From assembly GCA_035578155.1 (NCBI GenBank), contig JAPWDM010000021.1, positions 6,026,204 to 6,090,203 on the forward strand: a stretch of 64,000 nt of DNA. The letters are read 5' to 3'. A program made the position numbers and the translations under genes. Within the stretch, counting starts at the first letter, position 1; the number at the start of each line of letters is the position of its first letter. Source of the DNA: Brachynemurus nebulosus. Its lineage: Eukaryota > Arthropoda > Insecta > Neuroptera > Myrmeleontidae. The notes under the pieces were generated by a model. It saw only the letters and a program-made list of their open reading frames with translations, was not told where the DNA came from and did no database searches. Below, in pieces: positions 32,904-42,969 of this stretch.

Positions 32904-33659
32904 TATTCAGTGTACCTAATATAATATAAATTTTGAGAGAATCCTATTAGCCAATTTTTATATGCATTTACGTATGTAAAATTTTTAAACTTGTTTATTT
33001 AATTCAATAATGACTGTATAAAATATATTTTTTTATGTATTGCCATTAATCATTATTACATGATTTGTGTTAGTCAGTAGCAGTGTTTGGTCGCGTTCGT
33101 TTTCAATGTTGAAAATGTCTCAATGTCTCTATTGAAGTAAATTTGTTTGTATTTCAGTTTGGTAGTAGAGACTGATAAAGAATAATAGCAACTTACTTAT
33201 GATTTATGAAGTTGTGAAAATATTGAATGTTTCATTTGGAAATAATAATGCTGTCGATATTTTATAAGAATAAAGAAATTTTATAAGAATATTTTTTTAC
33301 CATACTTAATCGTAATAGGATTTATTTCTAACACTATCAACACTTCAACAGATATATAATAAAATAATAAAAATATACATAAAATATTTTTTAAGACGAG
33401 ATAACACGTCTTAATTAATTAATTAATTAGTTTAATTGTTTATTTTTATTCATTGATGTAGTTACATATTTTCATATAAATATAAGATATATATATAACA
33501 CTGCTTGCAATACGCACACAAGTACTTATATTAGTTTGAATGTAGGATATTTTTATATAAACAAAAGATATGACTACGTCGACTACGGCTATGCGCTTTC
33601 GCAGATTGTCCGCCCCGCCCATTTTGAACCGTTCATGGGACAATCTCCGAAAGTCGACC

Positions 33660-33660
<1 letters not shown>
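32904..33660. other. spacer of the tandem-repeat unit
   Basis: No gene. It ends in CGATTTCGGAG-type sequence (GACAATCTCCGAAAGTCGAC, 33639-33658), whose complement follows the (AT)n at 29635-29660, so the AT tract sits in an inverted context in the two units. Confidence 0.5.

Positions 33661-33751
<91 letters not shown>
33661..33751. repeat. (AT)n microsatellite
   Basis: Pure AT dinucleotide for about 90 bp inside repeat unit 1. Ile-Tyr frames on both strands are artefacts. Confidence 0.95.
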
Positions 33752-33753
<2 letters not shown>

Positions 33754-33778
33754 TCGTATATATTGTATTCACATATGC

Positions 33779-35619
33779 ATGTATAAAAAGAATCCGTATT
33801 TGAAAGTGCAATCTTATGGACCGACGGGGAAGAACATTGAGGAGGAATGTAATAGCAAACAGCATGTAATCGTGTGCACATACACATAGCCATGTTCGCG
33901 TGAATAAACTGACTTCGATATAAATTAAATCCTGATTCTAACGTTACATTTGAATTTCTCATTTTGTCTTTTAAACAAAATTTATAGTCAATAAATAAAT
34001 TTCACACTGGCACACGCGTATTTCATTTTATTCCACCAAACGAAATAATACCCAAAATAACAGAAATTTCTTTTTTCTCCTATAAATTGCTGGGTTTGCA
34101 CAGATACAGAGACTTAATAACAATCAATTTCACCTCGTCGAGTTACTTGAATATTAAAGAAATAACGAGATTTTTCGGTTATGTTACCTGTATGTCCGCG
34201 TATTGCAAACTGGCCATTTTGATCATGACATCCGGTGGTCAATTTTACTGTGCACATAAAATTCTTCTGAACAGGATTCGATCTAGTCCAATTGAAAGTT
34301 TTACGGATATTGGTAAATTTTTGGTTGTACACAATAGTCATTTATGTTTTTTTGTCCCGCTTCCATTTCAGTTCCCAACACAGTATTGATTTTAACGTTG
34401 AGCTAACTAATACGAATAACGTTAAAAAATTTTCATTTTTTTTTTTCATGGAAAGTTGTCAGTCGAACTAGGGGATTCAGTCCCGAAATTTTGCCAAGCC
34501 AGAACAGTTTACTAGGGAGTGTCCATAAACTACGTCACTTAGTTGATGACAGATGTAAAAAGGATATTGATGGAATTGAATGTGTTCTTGACTTGGGAGG
34601 GGGTCAAGAAAAAGGAATCCTGTAGTCTACATGGAGGGCGGAGGACTTCAGGAAAATGCAAGATGCAACTACATAGTTTACGGACGCTCCTGTACGGAAG
34701 ATCAATTATTAAGAGTAGCTCTTTTAAATAAACATTTATAAGGTAGTTTGAGTAAAAGATCAATTATTGGGAGTGACTCTTTTAGATAACTATTTATTAG
34801 ATAGTTTCAATAGATCGATTATTGGGAACAACACTTTTGAATAAACATTGGAATAACGTAGTAATAGTTGTAGTTTAAGGACTTAGTAGTATAAGTAGGA
34901 TAATTTAGTTTCAGTAGTGTAAGTAATGTAGTTAGTTTACTGTAGTTTAGTTTAGTCTTCTGTTATGTCGTGTAAGTTATCAGGTCGCTCCTCAGTCCCA
35001 AACCATAGTAAAGTAACTTTTTAAAACAACTACCACTGGTGTAGGAACATGATAGTCGCTATCCAATAATTACAGAGTATCCGACACTGCGATTTCAACT
35101 GGCATTAAAGTCTTCAGTCAGACACATTTGATAGCCAAAACAGGGTGTAATAGTAGTGGTAGTATCAGTAGTGGTATTAGTAGTAGTAGTAGAGTAGCTG
35201 TGTAATAAAAGTAGTAATAAATTTTATTGCCATATATCAGATAGAAAGATAATCAAATTAGGTAGGTAACGTCCAAATTTTCAAACCTGAGAAACAAAGA
35301 AAAAGAACAATCAAGAAGCCAAGTTTATCTTAATAGTGAATCCTAGCAGAGTTGCAATCGGAAGCAAATTTTTGTTTCATTTTTGACAAAAATTTTCAAA
35401 TTTCACACAATTCCACTACCACTTGATTTGTCAGTCCGTTCTTTGAGACTCAATTTTTTTTCATCGATGGTCACTCTCATCCTCGAAAAAAAACTTCGCT
35501 GCCATCGAGTTTCCTTTTTCCTCGCTGATAGCTCTGTTTGTAATATTAATGTGGTGATACGTCAGCTAGTTTTTCAACTAGTTAACAATACCACTAATCA
35601 GATGCGTCGAATTAAAATA
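33779..35619 (+). repeat. long tandem repeat, unit 1 body
   Basis: In order: CATGTATAAAAAGAATCCG; GTTCGCGTGAATAAACTGA; TGACATCCGGTGGTCAATTT; GGGGGTCAAGAAAAAGGAAT; three 65-bp sub-repeats with GATCAATTATT (34690-34840); and the tail shared with 29.0 and 40.2 kb. No coding potential that survives in unit 2, so I treat all short frames here as noise. Confidence 0.85.
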
Positions 35620-35623
35620 TTAA

Positions 35624-36487
35624 GGGCAGGGTAAGGTATTAAAATAATTTTTTTGCTTTTTTTTATTTTTAACTGGATGCATAATATCTCAAGAATATTT
35701 TCTCAAAATTTCAACTTGATTGGAGCAAAATTGACGAAGGTATAAGCATTTTTGTTGTAAGCTGGCAGATGTTTCGCTCTCTGTATATATCTCTCTCTCA
35801 GTTATACAATTTTCAATGCAAGTATAAACGTGTTGATACCTGTACTGTATATTTTGTCAATATAGGGTACAAAATTTAGTTTGGCAGCAAGTATTCTATA
35901 TCAGTTTTATACAATAATTTTTAAGTATTCAAAACTTTAAAGCGTTTTCCCCACTGCTCACGGTTTCAAAGTCGGTGCCCCTCATAACTTCAAAACTACA
36001 GCACCGATCCTTTTGAAATTTTGAACACTAGTTCTGTACATAATTTATGAGGTAATGCTGGAGAGTTTTTTTTTCAAATTTGTTAATAATTTTTATTTTA
36101 CAATAACAAATTAGCCGATTTTTTTTGCAAAAAATCTTGTTTTTCCTTTCTAAGTGTTCCAAAAAAGTAAAAAATTGAAATTTCGAAAAAACCTCCCAGC
36201 ATTACGTGAGGAAAACTATTATCTAACGAATGAACTTTAATTTTTTTATTTCGAATGATACACCATCAAATTAAAAGGGGCACCGCAATTCTACTTTTTT
36301 CCCAGACACGTCCGAATAATTGCTGTCATTACTGTATTTTTTAACATTTCTTCGTGAAAATTTTACACAATATTCTTCGAATGTCATACTTTAATATACC
36401 ATTGGTTTTAGTAAAGAGATTTTAACTGTGTCGTCACAAAAAATAACAAAAACATGCTTTTTTGTACGAATTAACCTTACCCTCTCC
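35624..36487. mobile_element. TTAA-flanked MITE (864 bp)
   Basis: Termini GGGCAGGGTAAGG and, complemented, GGAGAGGGTAAGG, with TTAA outside both (35620-35623, 36488-36491). Removal restores the sequence ...ATATTTAAATGTTCG, which aligns with the unoccupied site at 29450-29475. The TTAA target suggests a piggyBac-type (or Kolobok-type) nonautonomous element. Contains CAAAACTACAGCACCGATCC-like noncoding sequence. Confidence 0.85.
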
Positions 36488-36734
36488 TTAAATGTTCGAA
36501 CTGACACAAACTTCTTTATATTATATACATTGTATTTACATATGCATGTATAAAAAGAATCCGTACTTGAAAATGGAATATTATGGACAGATGGGGGAGA
36601 ACATTGAAGAGGAATGCAACAGCATACGGGATGTAATCATGTACACATACACATATCCACGTTCGCGTGAATAAACTGATTTCGATACAAAATAAATGCC
36701 GATTCTAACGTTACATTAAAATTTTTTAATTTAT

Positions 36735-36737
<3 letters not shown>

Positions 36738-36812
<75 letters not shown>
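36738..36812. repeat. (AT)n microsatellite
   Basis: About 75 bp of AT dinucleotide. It is located after the AATAAACTGATTTCG block in unit 2 but before it in unit 1, so the tract arose or moved independently. Confidence 0.95.
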
Positions 36813-36818
<6 letters not shown>

Positions 36819-36948
36819 TACAATAAGTAAATTCCACCCGGACACACGAATATTTCACTTTATTCCACCAAACGAACGATATCCAAAATAACAAAAATTT
36901 CTTCTTTTTTCATATAAATTGCTCCGTTTGTAAGGATACAGAGACTTA

Positions 36949-38596
36949 CAAGTAAAGGTCCCGAGGCCGGACCTATCGATTTTGATGAAACTTAAATATG
37001 TTGTAGAACGCTAAAAGCTAAGGGACACGTATTTTTTTTTATCTGCGGAAAAAACGGTTTGAAGGGGTGAAATCGCCCTCCAAAAATTGGGGTAAAAATT
37101 TAATTTTTCAGATATCTCGAAAACAGTAAGAGATAGAGCAAAAGTTTAAATTGGCGATATTACTCTTTTTTAAAGAGCTATCTATTGATATGCAATTTGT
37201 TCAAATTACATCAACAGGGGTGGTTGGGGGTTAAAATTTGGGGGTTAATTTTGCAAAAAGGGGGTGAAAATAAACAATATAAAAATTCTGTTTACAGACT
37301 TGAAATGTACGTCAAAAAATCTAATTGACCTGTTTTTGCTCAATATCCTAATATTAAGTCTAGGGGTAGTTAACTAGAGGGGGACTATGTCGAATAATCG
37401 TACTATTTGGGTATTTCAAGAAGTTCTTCTTCATGGAAAATAACTTAAGACAATTAGAAATGACACTGTAGAAATGAAATTCTCGAATTCAAAATTGAGT
37501 TTGAGCAACACTGTAGAGGGGGTGAGTCACCTTCTTAAATTACATACTAGTTTATATACACTAATTTTTGCTATTAACACACTGATAGTGGGTAAAATAA
37601 TGTCACAATAAGTGATTTTGAAGTTGGACTAAAATGAAATTCTCGAATTTAAAATTGATTTTTAGCAACATTGGAGAGGGGGTGAGTCACCTCTTGAATT
37701 ACATACAAGCTTACATACACTAATTTTTGCACTTAACACACTGACAGGGGGTAATAATGTCACAATAGATGGTTCTGAAGTTAGACTATCGTACGTAAGG
37801 TTTTTATTAGGTTTCGTTATTTTAGGTTAGATTATGTAATTTTCGGTATCGATAATTTTCGATAAGGAAAACTATAATATCCATTAAAAAACAAACCTAA
37901 TAAAGACCTTACATATGATAGTCCAACTTCAGAACCCCTTATTGTGACATTATTTTACCCACTATCAGTGCCTTAATAGCAAAAATTAGTGTATATAAAC
38001 TAGTATGTAACTTAAGAGGGTGACTCACCCCCTCTGCAATGTTGCTCAAACTCAATTTTGAATTCGAGAATTTCATTTCTACGTTATTCTAATTGTCTTA
38101 AGCTATTTTTCATGAAGAAGAACTTCTTGAAATACCCAAATTGTACGACTATTCGACATAGTCACCCTCTAGTTAACTACCCCTAGACTTAATATTAGGG
38201 CATTGAGCAAAAATAGGTCGATTAGATTTTTTGATGTAGATTTCAAATCTGTAAACAAAATTTTTATATTGTTTATTTTTCACCCCCTTTTTGCAAAATT
38301 AACTCCCAAATTTTAACCCCCAACCACCCCTGTTGATGTAATATGAACAAATTGCATATCAATAGATAGCTCCCTAAAAAAGAGCAATATCGCCAATTTA
38401 AACTTTTGCTCTATCTGTTACTGTTTTCGAGATATTTGAAAAATTACATTTTTACCCCAATTTTTGGAGAGCGATTTCACCCCTTCAAACCGTTTTACCG
38501 CAGTTAAAAAAAATACGTGTTCCTTAGTTTTTAGTGTTCTACAATATATTTAAGTTTCATCGACATCGATAGGTCCGGCCTCGGGACCTTTACTTG
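36949..38596. mobile_element. fold-back element: arms of about 800 bp in inverted orientation
   Basis: Begins CAAGTAAAGGTCCCGAGG and ends with the complement CCTCGGGACCTTTACTTG. TTA flanks both sides (36946-36948, 38597-38599). Unit 1 of the tandem repeat (34115) shows the uninterrupted GAGACTTAATAACAATC. The arms run almost to the centre (about 37800-37900) with roughly 90% pairing, and the left arm has an extra ~165-bp direct duplication (37470-37620 and 37625-37790). No gene. TTA/TAA target suggests Harbinger-type mobilisation. Confidence 0.93.
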
Positions 38597-38626
38597 TTAG
38601 TAACAATCGATTTCACCTTGTCGAGT

Positions 38627-39182
38627 TATGGTTCATTTCAGTTAAATTTAACCATGCTTCGTCACTTTGAATTTAAATAATTTCCGTTTTCTTAACTTCA
38701 TCTGTTTTATTATTGAATTTATGTAAATTTTAAATTTGCAGTTTATTTTTAGAATAGAATAAAAGATTAATTTGTTTCGAATATAAGAATTATTTAATTT
38801 TTTAACGAAAAATCATGATCAATTGTATCTGAAATGAGGTATACTTGGATATTAATCCTTTATAGGATATAACATTTTATTTTTGATTTTTATGGATAAC
38901 TTAATTTAATTAAATTAATATCAGTCTACGAAGCCAGGAAAAAATACTAAAAAAAATTGTAATTACTTATAGTAAGGCTCCAAGGGGTGGTCAATTATAA
39001 TGCCACCTAACGTAAGAAAACAATTGCGTGTGCATGCACGGTGATAAATATATTGACCACTTAATTATAAATGAACTTTTGCATATTGGTCAATATTTAC
39101 ATACGTAATGAAATAAGTCCATAAAGGTCATTTTAGATCGAAATTAAGAAAGAAATTGATCTTTATTTGCAGTGGCATTAAT
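38627..39182. repeat. insertion in unit 2; first 215 bp shared with 55670-55885 (inverted)
   Basis: The segment from TATGGTTCATTTCAG to GAAATGAGGTATA (38627-38842) recurs in reverse orientation inside the hAT at 53098-56121 with high identity. The rest (38843-39182) is unassigned, with TGCATGCACGGTGATAAATA noted at about 39029. Confidence 0.75.
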
Positions 39183-40560
39183 ATTTGCATATTACAAACT
39201 GACCATTTTGATCGTGACATCCGGTGGTCAATTTTAATGTGCACATAAAATTCTTCTGAACAGGATTCGAACTAGTCCAACTGAAAATTTCAAAAATAGT
39301 AGTAAATTTTTGTTTGTACACAACAGTCACTTATGTTTTTTTGCCCCGCTCCCATGTCAGTTCCCAATACAGTACTAATTTTAACCTTGAGCTAACTAGT
39401 GCGAATACCGTTAAAAACGTAATTCTGGGAAAATTTTCAACTAGGGAACTACTAGGGAATTCAATCGCGGAGGGGGTCAAGAAAAAGAAATCCTGTAGTC
39501 TACATGGAGGGCGAAGGAGTTCAAGAAAGAGCAAGGTGGAATTACATAGTTTATGGACGCTGCTCTACGGAAGATCAGTTATTAGGAGTAGCTGTTTTAA
39601 ATAAACATTTATAAGGTAGTTTGAGTAGAAGATCAGTTATTAGGACTGGCTATTTTAAATATCAGTTATAGGACTGGCTATTTTAAATAAATATTTATAA
39701 GATAGTTTCAGTAGATCGATTATTGGGAACAACACTTTTGAATAGACATTTGAATAACGTAGTAATAAACCCGCGTGAAGCTGGCCCCACCAAGAGCAGC
39801 ACTAATTTTTGACAGTTCAAGAAATTAGTGCTCAATTAGTGCTGATCAACTGTCATGATTAAAAAATTAGTGCTCAATAGAAACATTGATTAAATGGTAT
39901 TAACTTTTGGGTGGGGCCAGTTTCATGATTTGCCTCACCAAAAAAATATTTAAGCTTTCTACTATGTGAAAAATTGGTGCTAAATTAGTGCTATCGAATG
40001 ACATAAATATTAAAATTAGTGCTCATTTCTATGACCTTGATAAAGGGCCTTCTTTTTAGAGTGATGACGTCATCTAACCCCACCCACGAAGTATTTCTCA
40101 TTAAAAGTTATTACATGACATATATATTACAATTGAATATAGATTTCAACTGGTATTCAAGTTTTCAGTCGGAGACGTTTGATGGCCAAAACAGGGTGTA
40201 ATAGTAGTGGCAGTAGTAGTAGCTGTAGTGGAGTAGTTGTGTAATAATAGTAGTAATAAATTTTATTGCCATATATCAGAACGAAGGGTAATCAAATTAG
40301 ATAAGTAACGTCCAAATTTTCAAACTTGATAAACAAAGAACAGTCAAGTAGCCGTGTTTGTCATAATAGTTAATCCTAGCAGAGTTGCATTCGGGAGCAA
40401 ATTTTGCAAAAATTTTCAAATTTCACACAATTCCACTGCCACTTGATTTGTCAGTCCGTTTTTCGAAACTCAATTTTTGTTTCTTCGATGGTCACTCTCG
40501 TCCTCGAAATGAAACTTCGCTGTCATCGAGTTCCCTTTTTCCTCGCTGATAGTTCTGTTT

Positions 40561-40949
40561 GAAAAATTAAGAATATTAAATAAATTCTGTATGTACGTTA
40601 CCTAAAAGCCCCTATACCGGAACACTTTTTGGAGGTGTGCAATGAAACTAGCTTATAAATATTGATAAATAAATCAAACACTTATTTTGTTTTTCTTAAC
40701 ACTATGAGGCCCGAGCACTTTCACAGTAAACTTCCCAATTTAAACAATATTTTTAAGCAAATTTTATGTAAACAAGTACATAAAATGATTCCACAAAGCA
40801 CTAAAGGATTCAACAAGTATGTGTTACTTATGCAGGTCAAAAGATGAGCACACACATATACATACAAGCATACAACACACACATACATACATATGTGGAT
40901 AAAAATATTATTGTATAAACAAGCCTAGATATTTTGATGATACAACATA
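40561..40949. other. noncoding spacer before errantivirus 2
   Basis: Holds a (CA/TACA)-rich run (40848-40895). No gene. Confidence 0.4.
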
Positions 40950-40969
40950 TTAAGTATGTATGCGGTGCC

Positions 40970-41440
40970 AGGAAATATTCCATAACACAATTTAAATTAT
41001 TAGGACAATCGTCTTCACCAGTTGTTTCCAGTTTATAATAAAATAGAAAGCTAGTTCATGACGTCAACGACAACACGGAGCCAAGCCGTATTCCACAACA
41101 TCATTGAATTAGGACAAACGTTGTCAACCTTCACCAGTTGTATCCAGTCAAAAATGGAAAGTTCTTTGTGATGACAACGATTTCACCAAAAATTCCTCTG
41201 ACCCAATTTTGTATATAAGACATTACAATTTTAAATAAAACACATTCATTCATTCAATAATTCAGTTTTTGTAATAATTCACAAGTAACGGTGCACCGTT
41301 ACTATGTAATTTTGATACTTATATTTTAAAATAAAATTTATTGTTAAAATTTAAATACGGTCTTTAATTTCATTGCAACTTGAAATCTTTTAAAGTGAAG
41401 TAATTAATTTAGGTTTTGTTATTTTACGTACAAAAATAAC
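40970..41440 (+). promoter_or_regulatory. putative 5' LTR of errantivirus 2
   Basis: TATATAAG at 41212-41219 followed by AATAAA at about 41235 and AATAAAATTTATTG at 41332, then a primer-binding-like TGGCGATCCTG. An imperfect internal direct repeat (GGACAATCGTCTTCACCAGT and GGACAAACGTTGTCAACCTT) lies upstream of the TATA box. Confidence 0.5.
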
Positions 41441-41442
41441 TG

Positions 41443-41606
41443 GCGATCCTGTTAATCATCGGGTACATTCCCAACAATCGTAATTGCTATTATTAAAAAG
41501 CAAACGAACCATCACAAACTGTGCGAGCTGGAAAAATTAGCAGACGGTTAAGTCAGTAAGAAGTTTTTTGGCTACTACGTCATCTACGGCACGACACAAA
41601 AACTGG
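41443..41606 (+). promoter_or_regulatory. duplicated tRNA primer-binding-site motif
   Basis: TGGCGATCCTG occurs at 41443 and again at 41590 as TGGCGATCCTGCCAGGATT. It resembles the complement of a tRNA 3' end with CGCCA, possibly tRNA-Arg (inference). Two copies suggest a local duplication of the leader. Confidence 0.5.
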
Positions 41607-41905
41607 CGATCCTGCCAGGATTACTTTCGAAGACATCTGGAACATCACTTCACAAAAATAATTGGTTACTGGAAGAGTTCGAGCCACACTCAACGGTAAT
41701 ACGCAACAACTAAACCAGACCAAAAGCAGATTCTTGTCCAAGGAAAATACAAGAGGATAATCAGTAAGTCTTTTTCATTTTTATGATTTGTTTGGCTTAA
41801 AAAATTGATTCCTCAACTGACCGTGTAAATTTTACAATATCTAATCCCAAATTTTATCGATACGATTCAATTGATAGTTTGGTATTTAAATTTTCAAATT
41901 TAACA

Positions 41906-42961
41906 ATGAGTGATCCACAACCTAGCTCTAGCTCGACGGACGTAGATTTCACAAACTTTACTCCCGAGCAGTTAAATCTATTTAAAGAATATATTAAAAA
42001 CATTGAACAAAGAAACAACCCAGATATTTTTAGTGAAACAGACGAAGTAGGGTACCGAAATATTAATTTCAGAGATTGGATTGGAAAATTCGAAAACACC
42101 CCAACAGGTGCTCTCGATTTCCTACGCAGAGTTAATAACACTATTAACTATGCACCCAATCAGGAAACTGAAATTATTAGGTACACAGCTAATCAATTGC
42201 CATATGATTTAGGAGTACAGTTAATTTCTAGGGAACTTACATACGGATCCCTTCATGAAATAATTCATACATTTCATAGTCCGCGTCGCACTACTATTCA
42301 TATTGAAAATGAACTCGCGACCATGTCACAAAAATCAAATGAAGACGTATTAACATTTTATAATAGAATAAATAAACTCCAAATGGAACGAATGTCCAAA
42401 CTTCGCTACGAACAAACAAAGAGCCAATACACATTATTAGCTCCAATAATAGAGGAAAGCTTCTGCAACCGATTCATAACCGGTTGTTTACCGCAAATTT
42501 CTCAGCGACTACGACTAACAAGTCCTAGGCTTAAAACTTTAAATGAAGCGCTTAAAGAAGCACTTGAAGAAGAATCGTTCATGCGAACGCAAAATAATTT
42601 TAAACACAATTCAAATAATTTTAGCAATAAATTCTGTAAATATTGTAAAACAAAAAATCACAATACTAAAGATTGTAGAAACAAACCTAAATTTGAAAAT
42701 ACCCAACCAAGTAATTTTAATATTAAAATTTGTAACTATTGTAAATTACGTGGTCACTTAGAAACGGAATGTCGTAAGAAAAAATATAGCCAGTCATTTC
42801 AAAATAATCCTCCCCAACAATATAGGGATAATAATAACGAACATTTAAACTCCAACGCATCGGCTGTTACCGGAGTCGAACAGTCGATCAATCCTCAAAT
42901 CGACTCTGCCGAAATAACGTATCCGATGAACAACTCGTCCATCGAATACATGTTGTCGTAA
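41906..42961 (+). CDS. gag: errantivirus 2 Gag (351 aa), intact frame
   Basis: Starts MSDPQPSSSSTDVDFTNFTP at the first ATG and is open to a TAA at 42959-42961. A helical capsid region (LDFLRRVNNTINYAPNQETE, TYGSLHEIIHTFHSPRRTTI, SNEDVLTFYNRINKL) precedes two CCHC zinc knuckles, CKYCKTKNHNTKDC and CNYCKLRGHLETEC. The knuckles bind the RNA genome during packaging. It is the only undamaged gene of this element. The pol frame would follow by frameshift near the stop. Confidence 0.85.
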   Translation: MSDPQPSSSSTDVDFTNFTPEQLNLFKEYIKNIEQRNNPDIFSETDEVGYRNINFRDWIGKFENTPTGALDFLRRVNNTINYAPNQETEIIRYTANQLPYDLGVQLISRELTYGSLHEIIHTFHSPRRTTIHIENELATMSQKSNEDVLTFYNRINKLQMERMSKLRYEQTKSQYTLLAPIIEESFCNRFITGCLPQISQRLRLTSPRLKTLNEALKEALEEESFMRTQNNFKHNSNNFSNKFCKYCKTKNHNTKDCRNKPKFENTQPSNFNIKICNYCKLRGHLETECRKKKYSQSFQNNPPQQYRDNNNEHLNSNASAVTGVEQSINPQIDSAEITYPMNNSSIEYMLS

Positions 42962-42969
42962 ATACGCAA

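Larger units (their letters stand above)
36492..40560 (+). repeat. long tandem repeat, unit 2 (with two insertions)
   Basis: It follows the unit 1 order at about 85-90% identity. It opens TTCGAACTGACACAAACTTC, then CATGTATAAAAAGAATCCG (36543), ...GAGACTTA [fold-back element] GTAACAATCGATTTCACC..., [second insertion about 38627-39182], TGACATCCGGTGGTCAATTT (39219), the GGGGTCAAGAAAAAGAAAT block, sub-repeats and tail. Confidence 0.85.

Noticed and set aside
33779..35620. Short ORFs (34087-34389, 34539-34763, 35383-35634) as genes
   Set aside because: The frames are not preserved in the corresponding part of unit 2 at 39.2-40.5 kb, so they are chance ORFs in a noncoding repeat.
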